64,000 nucleotides of DNA. Source: Labilibaculum sp. DW002. GTDB lineage: Bacteria > Bacteroidota > Bacteroidia > Bacteroidales > Marinifilaceae. Of this stretch, positions 27,267 to 36,566 are shown piece by piece (positions within the stretch are counted from its first letter, which is position 1; every line of letters begins with the position of its first letter). The notes beneath the pieces were generated by a model. That model was not told the DNA's origin. It was given only the letters and a program-made list of their open reading frames with translations, and did no database searches. The DNA is taken from NCBI RefSeq assembly GCF_029029525.1, contig NZ_JAKJSC010000009.1, forward strand, positions 62,001 through 126,000, given 5' to 3'. The translations under genes and the position numbers were made by a program.

Positions 27267-28298
27267 ATGAAAATTAAATTTCCTTTCTATCTCTCAAAAT
27301 GGTTTCACTTCGAATTTTGGCCCTTCTGGATTTTCTATTTTCCCGTGTATGGCTATGGATTGTATTTAGCTATTAAAGCTCGATCCTTTTCGTATTTTAC
27401 AGCTGCTAATCCAGGAATGAAGTATGGAGGTGCATTTGGAATGGATAAAATGGAAATTTTAGATTTATTAGAAGCAAAATACATTCCTAAAGGCTTCTTA
27501 TCAGAAAAAGGAAGTAGTGCTCCTAGCATTGTTGAGCAAATGCAGAAAATGAACTTTTCTTTTCCCATTGTGTGTAAACCTAATGTTGGAGAAAGAGGAA
27601 TTGGGGTTGAAAAAATTGATTCAGAAAAAGATTTGGAATCTTTTTTAAATTCACAAAACCAAGATATTCTGGTGCAAGAGTTTATCGATTTTCCAATTGA
27701 ACTTGGCATTTTCTATCATCGGTTTCCCATTACGTTAAAAGATGGAATTACATCTATCGTTAGAAAAGAATTTCTTAGCATTACAGGTAATGGAAAAGCT
27801 AAATTTGGTGATTTAGTGCGGGAAAACATTAGAGCTAAAGGAAGAATATCATACCTTAGAAAAAAATACAAATCCAAATGGAAACAAGTAATCCCATCGG
27901 GTATTAGCTACAAACTTGAACCCATTGGAAACCATAATCGAGGCACAAAATTCTTAGATGGAAATCACTTGATAAACGATCAATTGGTTGCCGTTTTTAG
28001 AAATATTTCAAAACCATTAAAAGGATACGACTATGGTCGTTTTGATATAAAAGTTAATAGTATTAAAGATTTATATGAAGGCGAGAATATCAAAATATTA
28101 GAAATTAATGGCACAAATTCAGAACCTGCACATATTTACGATCCTGATTATTCTTTATTTAATGCCTACAGAGAGGTGATTAAACACATGAATCTGATTT
28201 ATGAAATCAGTAAAGAAAATAGGAAACTAGGAGTTAAACCAGAACCATTTGGTATGTTACTGAAAGGGCTTTACCAACATCTGTTTTTAAAGAAATAA
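27267..28298 (+). CDS. ATP-grasp protein, D-Ala-D-Ala ligase-like
   Basis: 343 residues from the ATG at 27267 (MKIKFPFYLSKWFHFEFWPFWIF); an upstream in-frame start at 27219 is less likely. The N-terminal 50 residues are aromatic and hydrophobic and may lie against or in the membrane. The ATP-grasp core has FPIVCKPNVGERGIGVEKI (the ATP-binding Lys and Gly-rich loop), ILVQEFIDFPIELGIFYHR and ILEINGTNSEPAHIYDP with the Mg-binding Glu-x-Asn. It should join a carboxylate to an amine using ATP; the substrates are unknown. It is followed by a perfect palindromic terminator. Confidence 0.72.
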   Translation: MKIKFPFYLSKWFHFEFWPFWIFYFPVYGYGLYLAIKARSFSYFTAANPGMKYGGAFGMDKMEILDLLEAKYIPKGFLSEKGSSAPSIVEQMQKMNFSFPIVCKPNVGERGIGVEKIDSEKDLESFLNSQNQDILVQEFIDFPIELGIFYHRFPITLKDGITSIVRKEFLSITGNGKAKFGDLVRENIRAKGRISYLRKKYKSKWKQVIPSGISYKLEPIGNHNRGTKFLDGNHLINDQLVAVFRNISKPLKGYDYGRFDIKVNSIKDLYEGENIKILEINGTNSEPAHIYDPDYSLFNAYREVIKHMNLIYEISKENRKLGVKPEPFGMLLKGLYQHLFLKK

Positions 28299-28320
28299 TG
28301 ATAGCAATTGTAGTCACAAA

Positions 28321-28354
28321 AAAAAGAGGTTTCCCATATGGGAAACCTCTTTTT
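28321..28354. terminator. Bidirectional terminator, perfect 34-bp palindrome
   Basis: The 34 bases are an exact inverted repeat with AAAAAGAGG at one end and CCTCTTTTT at the other and CATATG in the centre. It stands between convergent genes and should stop transcripts from both sides. Confidence 0.92.
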
Positions 28355-28371
28355 AGTTCATTGTATATTAT

Positions 28372-29679
28372 CTAGAAAGTAAATGCAATCTCTACTTCGA
28401 TTTGATTCATTTCTAACTCAATTGTTTGATTAGGAACCATATTTCCTTGCATAGCTTGAGCAGCATCAAAATCCATTGGGTTATAACCTTTTACACTTGC
28501 AGGCATAGCATATACCAATGCAAGGTGAAGCGCTTTTCCAGAATCTCCAATTGCTTTAGAGCAACCAATTGTGATATGATCTTCGATGATACCAGGAGCT
28601 AAAATATTAAATAAAACTTCTGATTTTTTAATAGGTTGATCACAATGTGAATAACCAGCTCTTAAAGTCCAAGTATCAATCCCAGCATACTCAGCACCAA
28701 CTTTAATAACGTTGATATCTTCCCAACCAAAACCAGCACCTTTATCAGAACCTAGAGGAGTAAATGCAGGATCCATTGGAGTACGCATTTTATTAGAAAC
28801 AGACGCAACATCCTTATAATTAATACGCTTGAAATCTGCTGCAAATACCCAATTCTCATTAGCTTGATATGCTAAACCTACAGTCCAAGTTGATGGAATA
28901 TTAAAATCTCCCTGCTCTGCAAAAAGACCAGCATAATCATCAAACTCACTCATATATACCATCGTTTGGTAGCTAGCACCAATACTCAGTTTTTCGCTTA
29001 ATTGACCTAGGTAACCTAACTTAAATCCTACTCCAAATGCGTTATCATGACCATTATCTGTTAATTTGGTCATATCACTTGACATTCCATTTTGTCCAAA
29101 AGCACCTAATCCTTTAGCTTCAAAATATTGGTAAGCAGCAATAGCAGTAACACCAAAGCTATGTTTCTCAGCAATTTTTCTTGAATAAGTTAAACCAACA
29201 AACATTTGCCCAAGATCTACACCAGTAGTTTCAGAACTTGTATCACCAAAAGTCATTGTAGGATAATCCGTATTCATACCACCATTACCATACATTGCTA
29301 CAGAAAAGCTACTTTTTTCATTAAGCATCCAGTTAGCACCGAAATTAGGGATAAAGAAAATTTTACTGTCACTTTCGACAGTCCCCGGTGCCAAGCCAAA
29401 TGCTGGTCGTGGAGACGGATTTCCTGTTACAGTATATTCACGATTGGGGTTAAAAAAACCAACACCTACTTGGTACTGTTTTCCAAGAAATACATGACCT
29501 GCAGGATTACCGTTAATTAACGAGTTTTTGTACCAAGCAATACCTGCTCCAGCTAAACCTTTATTTTGAGCGCCATATCCCACTCCAAAATACCCATCCG
29601 TTGCCTTAACAGGTTGAGTCGAAAAAATTCCAGCTAGTACAAATAAGGCTGAAAAAATAATTTTAGTAGTCGTTTTCAT
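28372..29679 (-). CDS. OmpP1/FadL-family outer-membrane transporter
   Basis: 435 residues. Signal peptide MKTTTKIIFSALFVLAGIFSTQPVKA is followed by TDGYFGVGYGAQNKGLAGAGIAW, the typical hatch-domain start of FadL/TodX channels (GxGxxxxGxAGAxxA). The rest is beta-rich, with WTLRAGYSHCDQPIKKSEVLFNILAPGIIEDHITIG near the end and a terminal aromatic residue for BAM recognition (IAFTF). FadL proteins pass hydrophobic compounds across the outer membrane. Which compound is not evident. It stands alone between terminators. Confidence 0.85.
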   Translation of the reverse strand: MKTTTKIIFSALFVLAGIFSTQPVKATDGYFGVGYGAQNKGLAGAGIAWYKNSLINGNPAGHVFLGKQYQVGVGFFNPNREYTVTGNPSPRPAFGLAPGTVESDSKIFFIPNFGANWMLNEKSSFSVAMYGNGGMNTDYPTMTFGDTSSETTGVDLGQMFVGLTYSRKIAEKHSFGVTAIAAYQYFEAKGLGAFGQNGMSSDMTKLTDNGHDNAFGVGFKLGYLGQLSEKLSIGASYQTMVYMSEFDDYAGLFAEQGDFNIPSTWTVGLAYQANENWVFAADFKRINYKDVASVSNKMRTPMDPAFTPLGSDKGAGFGWEDINVIKVGAEYAGIDTWTLRAGYSHCDQPIKKSEVLFNILAPGIIEDHITIGCSKAIGDSGKALHLALVYAMPASVKGYNPMDFDAAQAMQGNMVPNQTIELEMNQIEVEIAFTF

Positions 29680-30023
29680 ATTCTATTTTAATTTAGGTTT
29701 TCCATTAGGATTCATGAACAAAATACAAACTCTATAATTATCCATACATGTTTTATATCATATATCTAGATATCAATCCTATCACATCTCAAACTATCTA
29801 AATATTAGGTGTTTACCAAAGTCGTTTTTATGATAGAAACACTATTTTAACCCATTGTAAATAAGACAGTTCTAAATCTAGAATTAAATCAATAACACAA
29901 CTGATATTATCCAATTACTGCATCGATAAATGTCTATTCATTTTCCTGTTTTTCAAATGATATAGAAACAAAAAAGCCTCTCCGAAATTAATCGAAAAGG
30001 CTTTTTATATTGGAATGCAAAAT
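29680..30023. other. Intergenic region upstream of the FadL-type gene
   Basis: 344 bases, AT-rich. It should contain the promoter of the FadL-type gene and holds the operon terminator at 29970-30007. No ORF or clear TAnnTTTG element was found. Confidence 0.4.
29970..30007 (-). terminator. Terminator of the psr-type operon
   Basis: Minus-strand stem AAAAAGCCT / AGGCTTTTT with an AT-rich apical part and T-run, 17 bases after the rhodanese-like stop codon. Confidence 0.75.
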
Positions 30024-30644
30024 TTAACATCCCCCAGCTACTTTTTTCTTCTTTTTTCTTTTCTTGATTTTTGGTTTTACTGTAGTACTGGCTTTTGCAT
30101 TCGAAATGACTGCACTACCACCACCTAATGCCATACTCGCACCTTTACGAAAATCGTACTTGGCAATCTCATCATCAGGACTCGTAGATGCCGGGGCCGT
30201 TGGGTTCATAATTGTTTCTGCCCAATAATTTAAACCACCCTGCATCACGTAATTGTTCTCAAACCCTAACTGACGCGTAATCATCCATGCTTCGTTAGAT
30301 TTTAGATTCCCGTTAGAATAGAATATATTCATTTTTACATCTTGATCCAGATAGTCGGCCCATTCGTCTGATAAAATATCTGTTAATGGGATATTGATTG
30401 CATTTGGTAAATGGAATTTTTCATACTCATCTTGAGCACGTACATCAATCAATCGAAAAGATGGATCTTTCTGAACCAAAGCATCAGCAATTTCGTCAGT
30501 ACTCATAAACTGAGCCCCCTCCTGCGCTTCTACAAGTAACTCTTCAGCAGTTAACTTATAAGCTTTTGTTGTATTTTCTGGTACTGCAGCTATTATAATT
30601 CCTAAAGGAATTAAAACTGAGGCTAATATCAATCTCATTTTCAT
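30024..30644 (-). CDS. Exported rhodanese-like protein with C-terminal Cys tail
   Basis: 206 residues. Signal peptide (about 1-22), then a rhodanese fold at about 45-140 (FRLIDVRAQDEYEKFHLPNAINIPL, later MQGGLNYW). The active-site loop, normally C-x-x-G-x-R-S, reads YSNGNLKS at 109-116: the catalytic Cys is absent. The only Cys in the whole protein is the very last residue, 206, at the end of a flexible Lys-rich tail (KKRKKKKKVAGGC). It is the last gene of the operon psrA-B-C, yeeE, yeeE, so a role in periplasmic sulfane-sulfur binding or delivery is likely. The tail Cys may take over sulfur carriage; this is inference. Confidence 0.8.
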   Translation of the reverse strand: MKMRLILASVLIPLGIIIAAVPENTTKAYKLTAEELLVEAQEGAQFMSTDEIADALVQKDPSFRLIDVRAQDEYEKFHLPNAINIPLTDILSDEWADYLDQDVKMNIFYSNGNLKSNEAWMITRQLGFENNYVMQGGLNYWAETIMNPTAPASTSPDDEIAKYDFRKGASMALGGGSAVISNAKASTTVKPKIKKRKKKKKVAGGC

Positions 30645-30722
30645 ATGATTGTTTTTTAAGTTACCTGACCTTAAATCAAGTTAATTTAAAATCTCTTTTT
30701 AGTCAAAATTTCTCTTCAAAAA

Positions 30723-31313
30723 TTAATACTCCTCCCTAGGAAATTTCTTTTCAGCCCATTCACCAACCCAAAACATACCGAATGCAACCAGTATCAATCC
30801 AAGTGCGAACACTCCTCTTGGAATATCCAATATTTCATTCATAGTTGGAGCACCAATAAACTCAGCTTTGTAAAGCTCTTCGAACAGAGGATAACCTTCT
30901 GTAAAAATAACGATTCCCAAGAAAAGTCCGCCAATAAATGCTAGTGCATCAAGCTTACCAATTGAGATAGCACAAAAGGCTGTTCCAGGGCAAAAGCCAC
31001 CCATAATAAAGCCAACACCCATAATTACACCTCCTACAATAGCAGAATGTAAGAATGTTGGATTAATATAAATTAGATCTAGATCGACCCAGCCAAAAAG
31101 GCTGAAAAATAACATGCCTACCAGTGCTGTAATAGCCGCCGTAAAAAAGACTTTTAATACTGTTGTGTCGTAACCGTAAAACATACCAGCTAATTTTCTG
31201 CTGGATGAAAAGCCACTTGATTCTAATACGAATCCGAAACCAATACCTATTAAAAAGGCTAAGAACAGGTTCGTGTCCGGAGAAATAAATTCATTTACTA
31301 CTAATGGTCCCAT
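30723..31313 (-). CDS. YeeE/YedE-family sulfur transporter, second half
   Basis: 196 residues with about five membrane helices. It contains LESSGFSSSRKLAGMFYGYDTTVLKVFFTA and GVIMGVGFIMGGFCPGTAFCAISIG, the Gly-rich motif with Cys of the YeeE/YedE family; the family member TsuA takes up thiosulfate through such Cys residues. The full-length E. coli protein is about twice as long; here the two halves are separate genes 26 bases apart. Expected to sit in the inner membrane and move thiosulfate, sulfide or sulfane sulfur for the reductase encoded upstream. Confidence 0.85.
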   Translation of the reverse strand: MGPLVVNEFISPDTNLFLAFLIGIGFGFVLESSGFSSSRKLAGMFYGYDTTVLKVFFTAAITALVGMLFFSLFGWVDLDLIYINPTFLHSAIVGGVIMGVGFIMGGFCPGTAFCAISIGKLDALAFIGGLFLGIVIFTEGYPLFEELYKAEFIGAPTMNEILDIPRGVFALGLILVAFGMFWVGEWAEKKFPREEY

Positions 31314-31339
31314 AATTTATTTCTTTATTACATTAATAA

Positions 31340-31864
31340 TTAAATCCAGTTTTTACGAAAAAAATATGCCAAGGCAAATGCTGTTCCGAAAATACAGGCC
31401 ATTGTTATAAATCCACCAAGGGATAAAACGGCCATTCCGCTAAGTGCAGAACCTGAAGTACAACCTCGTCCTAACTGAGAACCAAATCCAAATAAAGCAC
31501 CACCTAACAGAGCAAAAATCAATCTTCTTTTTGAAGAGATTTTAGGTGAATGTTCCACCTTAAACTTTAATCTTTTCGCAAAAGTTCCTGATAAAAATCC
31601 ACCCACTAAAACACCAAAAACTTGAAAAACCAACCATGATTTCATCGGGTTACCAGGATGTGACTCATTATATTCTGAATAAAAAGCAGAGTTTTCAGCG
31701 TGAGATGGCATAACGGTATTTACCGTAGTAACCACTGCACTTTTAATAGCTCCACTAGCACCTAGTCCTCTACCAGAAATAAAATTGGCAGATAAAAGAA
31801 CCAAACCCAGCATTATACCACCGATATATGGGTTCCAATATTTAGTTTTCTTTACTTCGTTCAT
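31340..31864 (-). CDS. YeeE/YedE-family sulfur transporter, first half
   Basis: 174 residues, about four membrane helices. It has YIGGIMLGLVLLSANFISGRGLGASGA at the start and FALLGGALFGFGSQLGRGCTSGSALSGMAVLSLGGF, the G-R-G-C-T-S-G motif with the Cys used for sulfur binding in this family. Between lies a periplasmic loop with SHPGNPMKSW. It is 26 bases upstream of the second half and 63 bases after the PsrC-like gene. The two halves probably assemble into one transporter. Confidence 0.85.
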   Translation of the reverse strand: MNEVKKTKYWNPYIGGIMLGLVLLSANFISGRGLGASGAIKSAVVTTVNTVMPSHAENSAFYSEYNESHPGNPMKSWLVFQVFGVLVGGFLSGTFAKRLKFKVEHSPKISSKRRLIFALLGGALFGFGSQLGRGCTSGSALSGMAVLSLGGFITMACIFGTAFALAYFFRKNWI

Positions 31865-31927
31865 ATGATTTATATTTTACTATCTCAATCTGAATTGAGA
31901 AAAGATTATAAATTCTTAATTATAATT

Positions 31928-32869
31928 TTAATAAAGCCAGCGACTTGCCTGACCAGCATAGGCGATAATGAATCGTAACATTAAGCTACCGAACAAAACC
32001 AAAACAACTGGAATAACAACTGGTATTTTAAATTTACGCAGTTCTAAAATCTCAAGTATTGCCGGAACAATCATTCCCAGAATAACAACAAAAATCCAGA
32101 AAGGAGCTGTATAAGGGCCTCCTAAGAATAAATTAGCCGCTTCGATTTGAACTTGTGAACTTGCTAAGAATCCCATGAACATGTGGACAATTAAGAATAA
32201 CTCAACTCCAATAATCATTAGATCTAACTGAGCAAAACGTTTTCTCTCATCATGATTTTTCGATAACCAGATGGTGATAGCAGAACCTGCTGATAATCCC
32301 GAAGCTAAAAACAATGGTCCTAAGATGGACGTGTTCCAAAGTGGACGTGCATTAAAGGCTGAAAATAGAATTCCGGTATATATACCAAGTATAGCAGATG
32401 AAATTAACATGATCCAAGCCAAAACGATCTTTTGCTTTTCGAAGAAAGCCAGAACATCTTTTATGATATCAAATTTCCAATCCCACTTTGGGAATAATTC
32501 TTTAATATGCAGGGCACACCATAGCATTGATAATGGTGTCACTAACATTAAAGTCCATGCACCCCACGACATTGGCGATTCCAACTTAATAGTTGTGTAG
32601 AGTCTCCAAAAATAAAGCTTGTGGTGCAGATCTAAAAATAGAGCAATCAATCCGAGAACTAATGCTATTGGAGCCAACATAGGTGCAATTTTAACTGCTG
32701 TGCTGTATTCACTTTCTTTGCCTCTTAGATAATACAAAGCCGCAAAAAATAGTAATCCAGCCGCTAAACCTCCCAAAAATAAATAAGTTGGAATCTCCCA
32801 ATGCCAAATATGAAGTTGGGGATCGATAAGCGGGTTATTTCTACCACTAACAATTATTTCTTCACGCAT
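31928..32869 (-). CDS. psrC: NrfD/PsrC-type quinol-binding membrane subunit
   Basis: 313 residues with eight membrane helices, starting with WHWEIPTYLFLGGLAAGLLFFAALYYLRG, the conserved N-terminal feature of PsrC/NrfD. SPMSWGAWTLMLVTPLSM and LSAGSAITIWLS are further family motifs. It takes electrons from menaquinol and passes them to the iron-sulfur subunit. It follows psrB by 13 bases. The menaquinone genes are in the same window. The substrate of the complex is inferred from the neighbours. Confidence 0.87.
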   Translation of the reverse strand: MREEIIVSGRNNPLIDPQLHIWHWEIPTYLFLGGLAAGLLFFAALYYLRGKESEYSTAVKIAPMLAPIALVLGLIALFLDLHHKLYFWRLYTTIKLESPMSWGAWTLMLVTPLSMLWCALHIKELFPKWDWKFDIIKDVLAFFEKQKIVLAWIMLISSAILGIYTGILFSAFNARPLWNTSILGPLFLASGLSAGSAITIWLSKNHDERKRFAQLDLMIIGVELFLIVHMFMGFLASSQVQIEAANLFLGGPYTAPFWIFVVILGMIVPAILEILELRKFKIPVVIPVVLVLFGSLMLRFIIAYAGQASRWLY

Positions 32870-32882
32870 TTTGTTAGTTTTT

Positions 32883-33416
32883 TCAGATTAGGAAATACAA
32901 TTGAGGTTTTGTACCGGCCTCTGGAATTAAGGTTTTATGCTTTCTCTTTTTCAAGATTTCTGAAACTTCAGATCTGGGATCGTCCAAATCGCCAAAATAC
33001 ATACACTTTGTAGGACAAACAGCAACACAAGCTGGCTGCAATCCTTTTTTCACTCGGTGCAAACAGAAAGTACATTTATCTACATATCCTTTAGGGTGAA
33101 CAAAACGTGCATCATATGGACAAGATGTAATACAAGCACTACAACCTATACACTTATTTTCTGTAACAAGTACAATACCACCTTCGCCATAATGACTGGC
33201 TCCTGTTGGACAACAACGCACACAAGGTGAATTTTCACAGTGGTTACATCGCTCAGAACGGATTTCCATTTCAAGCTGAGGGTAGGTTCCATCCATTACC
33301 TCTACAACCCAGTCGCGGCAGTAACCAATCGGCACATCATTCTCCGTTTGGCAAGCGACTACACAGTCGCTGCAGCCTACACACTTTTTGGTATCGATAG
33401 CCATTGCATATCTCAT
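32883..33416 (-). CDS. psrB: Four-cluster ferredoxin subunit of a molybdopterin reductase
   Basis: 177 residues with four 4Fe-4S motifs: CVGCSDCVVAC (about 12-22), CNHCENSPCVRCC (about 57-69), CIGCSACITSC (about 89-99) and CTFCLHRVKKGLQPACVAVC (about 116-135). This matches PsrB/PhsB/NrfC-type subunits. It bridges the catalytic subunit and the membrane quinol oxidase. No signal peptide, so it is co-exported with the Tat-dependent catalytic subunit. It starts three bases after the catalytic gene. Confidence 0.92.
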   Translation of the reverse strand: MRYAMAIDTKKCVGCSDCVVACQTENDVPIGYCRDWVVEVMDGTYPQLEMEIRSERCNHCENSPCVRCCPTGASHYGEGGIVLVTENKCIGCSACITSCPYDARFVHPKGYVDKCTFCLHRVKKGLQPACVAVCPTKCMYFGDLDDPRSEVSEILKKRKHKTLIPEAGTKPQLYFLI

Positions 33417-33419
33417 AGT

Positions 33420-35654
33420 TTAGGCCTCCTTTTTATTATCAAATCTGAATGTTACAAAATTCCCTCTCATACCTGTTCCTCCCATAATTGGGTCGATCAT
33501 TACATTAGAGATAAGTTGAGTATCACTAATACCCTTACCGAAACAACGTTTCATTCTCTTATCAGCATGTCCAAAACCATGAACCATATAAACTGAGTCG
33601 AAACGAATACGCTCGGTTACTCTTACCTTAATTGAGAAATCGGAAATAATGCCATCTTGATTTTCCAGATAAACATATTGATCATTTTTCAAATCCCACT
33701 CCTTAGCCACTTTAGGATTCACCCAAAGGGTATTTTCATCCATCAAGTCAGTTAAATTCGGATTATTAGCTGTACGACTAAAAGTATGCATGGGTGCACG
33801 TCCGTATATCAAACGGTAGAAACCTTCCTGAGGCTCAGGATGCTGAACGAATACTGGTATTGGCTCAAATCCTTCTTCAGCAAGTGCTGTAGAATAAAGC
33901 TCAATCTTACCTGTATTGGTATCGAATTCGATATCTTCATTTTTCTCAAAATACAAATCGTCATACTCACGTTTGATTCGCTTAACACCAATTCGTTGCA
34001 TCTCCTCCAATGAAGTACCAACCTGCTGAAGTTCCCAATCAATTTCATCTTCAAGATTCTCAAATGGGAAATAATCTAATAAGTCAAGTCTTTTAGCTAT
34101 TTCTCTAGCCATCCAATAGGCTGGCTTCGTATTATATTTAGGGTCTACAGCTGGCATTCTAAGTGCAATGCTTGGCTCTCTGCCTTGTGATACTCTTAAA
34201 GAATCGTAACGCTCTAGATAAGTACATTCAGGTAAAACCACATCAGCATAACCAGTTATTTCCATTGGCATGGTATCAACCACAGCTATTAAATCAAGTT
34301 CCTGAATTGCCTTAAGTGTATTAGCTTGATTGGGTAAAGTGTTAATTAAATTAGTTCCGTTAACAATCCAAGCTTTAATAGCACAACTCATTTCCGGACT
34401 AGGTATAGATGCATCACAAACACCAGATGCCAAGGCTAAATCTGCCAATTCATACTTCCCTCCCATCGCATCTCTCCAATTTTTACTTGGTTTTGGAAAG
34501 TCTGGAAGTTTAAAATGAGGTACAGAAGCTTTTTCCGGATTATAGTATCCACCTCTTCTTCCCCAACTACCTAATAAGGCATTAAGAATAGCTACAGCTC
34601 TCAATCTTTGGGTATCATCACCGTACCAGGTTACATGTCGCCCCGGATGCACAATAACAGCAGGAGCAGCATCAGCCATAGCACGTGCTGTTTCTCTAAT
34701 TTGTTGCGGCTTAAGTGTTGTTACACCATAAGCCCACTCAGGCGTATATTGCTGAACGTGTTCTTTTAATTGGTCAAAACCATAACAGTATTTCTCTACG
34801 TATTTTTTATCGTAAAGTTCTTCGTTAATGATGACGTTCATCCAAGTTAAAAGTAAAGCCATATCAGTAGATGGCTTAATTGGCAACCAAAATTTTGATT
34901 TACTTGCCACCGTCGAAAAACGGGGATCTACAGTAATAATCGTCGCACCTTTATCAATGGCATCAGACATCTCCTGAACCTGACCATTGTGCATGTTTTC
35001 ACCTAAGTGAGAACCTATTAATACCAAGCATTTCGTATCCCGAATATCGGTATTCTCAGGTGAATTAATCCCTTGTCCATAAGTTGCAAGAAAAGCAACC
35101 TCACGAGGTCCTCTACACTGAGCATAAGACGGAGCTGCTATGTTATTAGAACCTAATCCCTTTAATACTTTACCAAAATATTTCCCTCCGGATCCGTGCG
35201 AAAACAGAGCTAATGATTCCGGACCATGCTCCTTTTTGACTTTCTGCAGTTTTGCAGCTATATAGTCGAAGGCTTCATCCCAGCTAGCTTCACGAAAGGT
35301 CTGCTCGCCTCTTTCCTCTGTTCTAATCAAAGGTGTTTTTAGTCTATCCTCATCATTATACATACCAACACCGCCGGTACCTCGAGGGCAAAAACGTCCA
35401 TTACAATTAGGATCATCATTGTTTCCAATGATTTTCTTTATGCGACCATTCTCATCTTTATACACCCATCCTGCACACTTCCAAAAACAGACTTCACAGT
35501 AGGTTGGTGTACGCACAAAATCGAATGGCCCTTTAAAATGAGAGGGATTTTTTTTCACAAGATTTTCGGCGAAAGCATCTAGCAGGCCTCCTCCAAATAT
35601 TAATCCAGCAGCGCTTAAAGAACTAATTTTTAAAAATTGTCTTCTGCTATTCAT
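33420..35654 (-). CDS. psrA: Polysulfide/thiosulfate reductase-like molybdopterin catalytic subunit
   Basis: 744 residues. Tat signal NSRRQFLKISSLSAAGLIFGGG at the N-terminus, then a 4Fe-4S site (CEVCFWKCAGW with a further Cys in NGRFCPRG). The molybdopterin region shows LALFSHGSGGKYFGKVLKGLG, SYAQCRGPREVAF (Cys as possible Mo ligand), VLIGSHLGENMHNGQVQEMSDAIDKGATIITVDPRFS and PGRHVTWYGDDTQRL, and the dinucleotide-binding end is GKIELYSTALAEEG onward. It acts in the periplasm. The YeeE and rhodanese partners point to sulfur compounds; tetrathionate, thiosulfate and arsenate relatives are similar, so substrate is uncertain. Confidence 0.87.
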   Translation of the reverse strand: MNSRRQFLKISSLSAAGLIFGGGLLDAFAENLVKKNPSHFKGPFDFVRTPTYCEVCFWKCAGWVYKDENGRIKKIIGNNDDPNCNGRFCPRGTGGVGMYNDEDRLKTPLIRTEERGEQTFREASWDEAFDYIAAKLQKVKKEHGPESLALFSHGSGGKYFGKVLKGLGSNNIAAPSYAQCRGPREVAFLATYGQGINSPENTDIRDTKCLVLIGSHLGENMHNGQVQEMSDAIDKGATIITVDPRFSTVASKSKFWLPIKPSTDMALLLTWMNVIINEELYDKKYVEKYCYGFDQLKEHVQQYTPEWAYGVTTLKPQQIRETARAMADAAPAVIVHPGRHVTWYGDDTQRLRAVAILNALLGSWGRRGGYYNPEKASVPHFKLPDFPKPSKNWRDAMGGKYELADLALASGVCDASIPSPEMSCAIKAWIVNGTNLINTLPNQANTLKAIQELDLIAVVDTMPMEITGYADVVLPECTYLERYDSLRVSQGREPSIALRMPAVDPKYNTKPAYWMAREIAKRLDLLDYFPFENLEDEIDWELQQVGTSLEEMQRIGVKRIKREYDDLYFEKNEDIEFDTNTGKIELYSTALAEEGFEPIPVFVQHPEPQEGFYRLIYGRAPMHTFSRTANNPNLTDLMDENTLWVNPKVAKEWDLKNDQYVYLENQDGIISDFSIKVRVTERIRFDSVYMVHGFGHADKRMKRCFGKGISDTQLISNVMIDPIMGGTGMRGNFVTFRFDNKKEA

Positions 35655-35987
35655 GTTGTGAAAACTTTAAACTTGTACACAACAACATATCTACAAACTT
35701 AGATTTATGGATGTAAACATATATAAAAAGATGAATTGAAAAACATGCTCTAGAGCATAAATTGCTTCTTTATAATTGTTCTTAAAAAAGGAAAAGCCCC
35801 GAAGACACTGAAACAAACAAACATATAACTATTTAGATTTTTACTAAATTACATTTGTTGTATTTTTTCAACATTTAGACCAATTGCCAAGTCACAACAC
35901 TCTACAATTAAGGGAATTGAGAATATTCTCACTAAAAAGAAACTCCTTTACTTTACAGATCAAATTCTTTAATGCTTTTTTTAAAAA
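35655..35987. other. Intergenic region between mobA and psrA
   Basis: 333 bases, AT-rich. It carries the psrA promoter candidate at 35694-35701 and presumably the 3' end of the mobA message. No ORF or RNA gene seen. Confidence 0.4.
35694..35701 (-). promoter_or_regulatory. Candidate -7 promoter element of the psr operon
   Basis: TAAGTTTG on the minus strand matches TAnnTTTG and is 39 bases ahead of the psrA ATG. No correctly spaced -33 TTTG is seen. Confidence 0.4.
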
Positions 35988-36566
35988 TTAGAGTGCGTTA
36001 ATATCCTTCGGAGAATTAGCATTTAAAAATAATTTAGAGCTATAATATGCCAGTTCATGCGCAATTATAAACGACTTACCATTAAGTAAATCTAGTAATT
36101 CCATCATTTTATAATTACCTGATAACAGTTCCTTTTCAATTATCGGTAAACAAGATGAGTTAAAAATAGAGATTAGTGGTTGTCTTCTATCTGTATCATC
36201 TATAGGACATATAAAATTAGCATCCATGATATTTGAAAGCATATCTAAAAATAATTGTTCTGGAACATTAGGAACATCACAAGAAATGACAGCATAAAAA
36301 TCAGATTTGATAGCCTTCATACATGAATAGATTCCACCTATTGGTCCACAATCTTTTATTTCATCAGCTACAACTGGAATATTTAAATAGGAATAACAAT
36401 CCTTATTTGAACTTATCACAAGCTGATCACAAATTGCTTGTAAAGCTTCAATAGGATATTCAATTAGTCTTTTTCCTTTGTGCTCAACTAATCCTTTTTC
36501 AGTTCCCATTCTTGAGCTTTTACCACCAGATAAAATAATTCCCGTCACTTTTCTTGATCCACTCAT
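35988..36566 (-). CDS. mobA: Molybdenum cofactor guanylyltransferase
   Basis: 192 residues with the nucleotidyltransferase signature at residues about 8-25 (GIILSGGKSSRMGTEKGL), a middle VVADEIKDCGPIGGIYSCMKAI and the metal site SCDVPNVPEQL. It attaches GMP to molybdopterin to make the bis-MGD cofactor required by enzymes like PsrA, encoded next to it on the same strand. The 333-base gap suggests separate transcription. The functional link with PsrA is strong inference. Confidence 0.87.
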   Translation of the reverse strand: MSGSRKVTGIILSGGKSSRMGTEKGLVEHKGKRLIEYPIEALQAICDQLVISSNKDCYSYLNIPVVADEIKDCGPIGGIYSCMKAIKSDFYAVISCDVPNVPEQLFLDMLSNIMDANFICPIDDTDRRQPLISIFNSSCLPIIEKELLSGNYKMMELLDLLNGKSFIIAHELAYYSSKLFLNANSPKDINAL

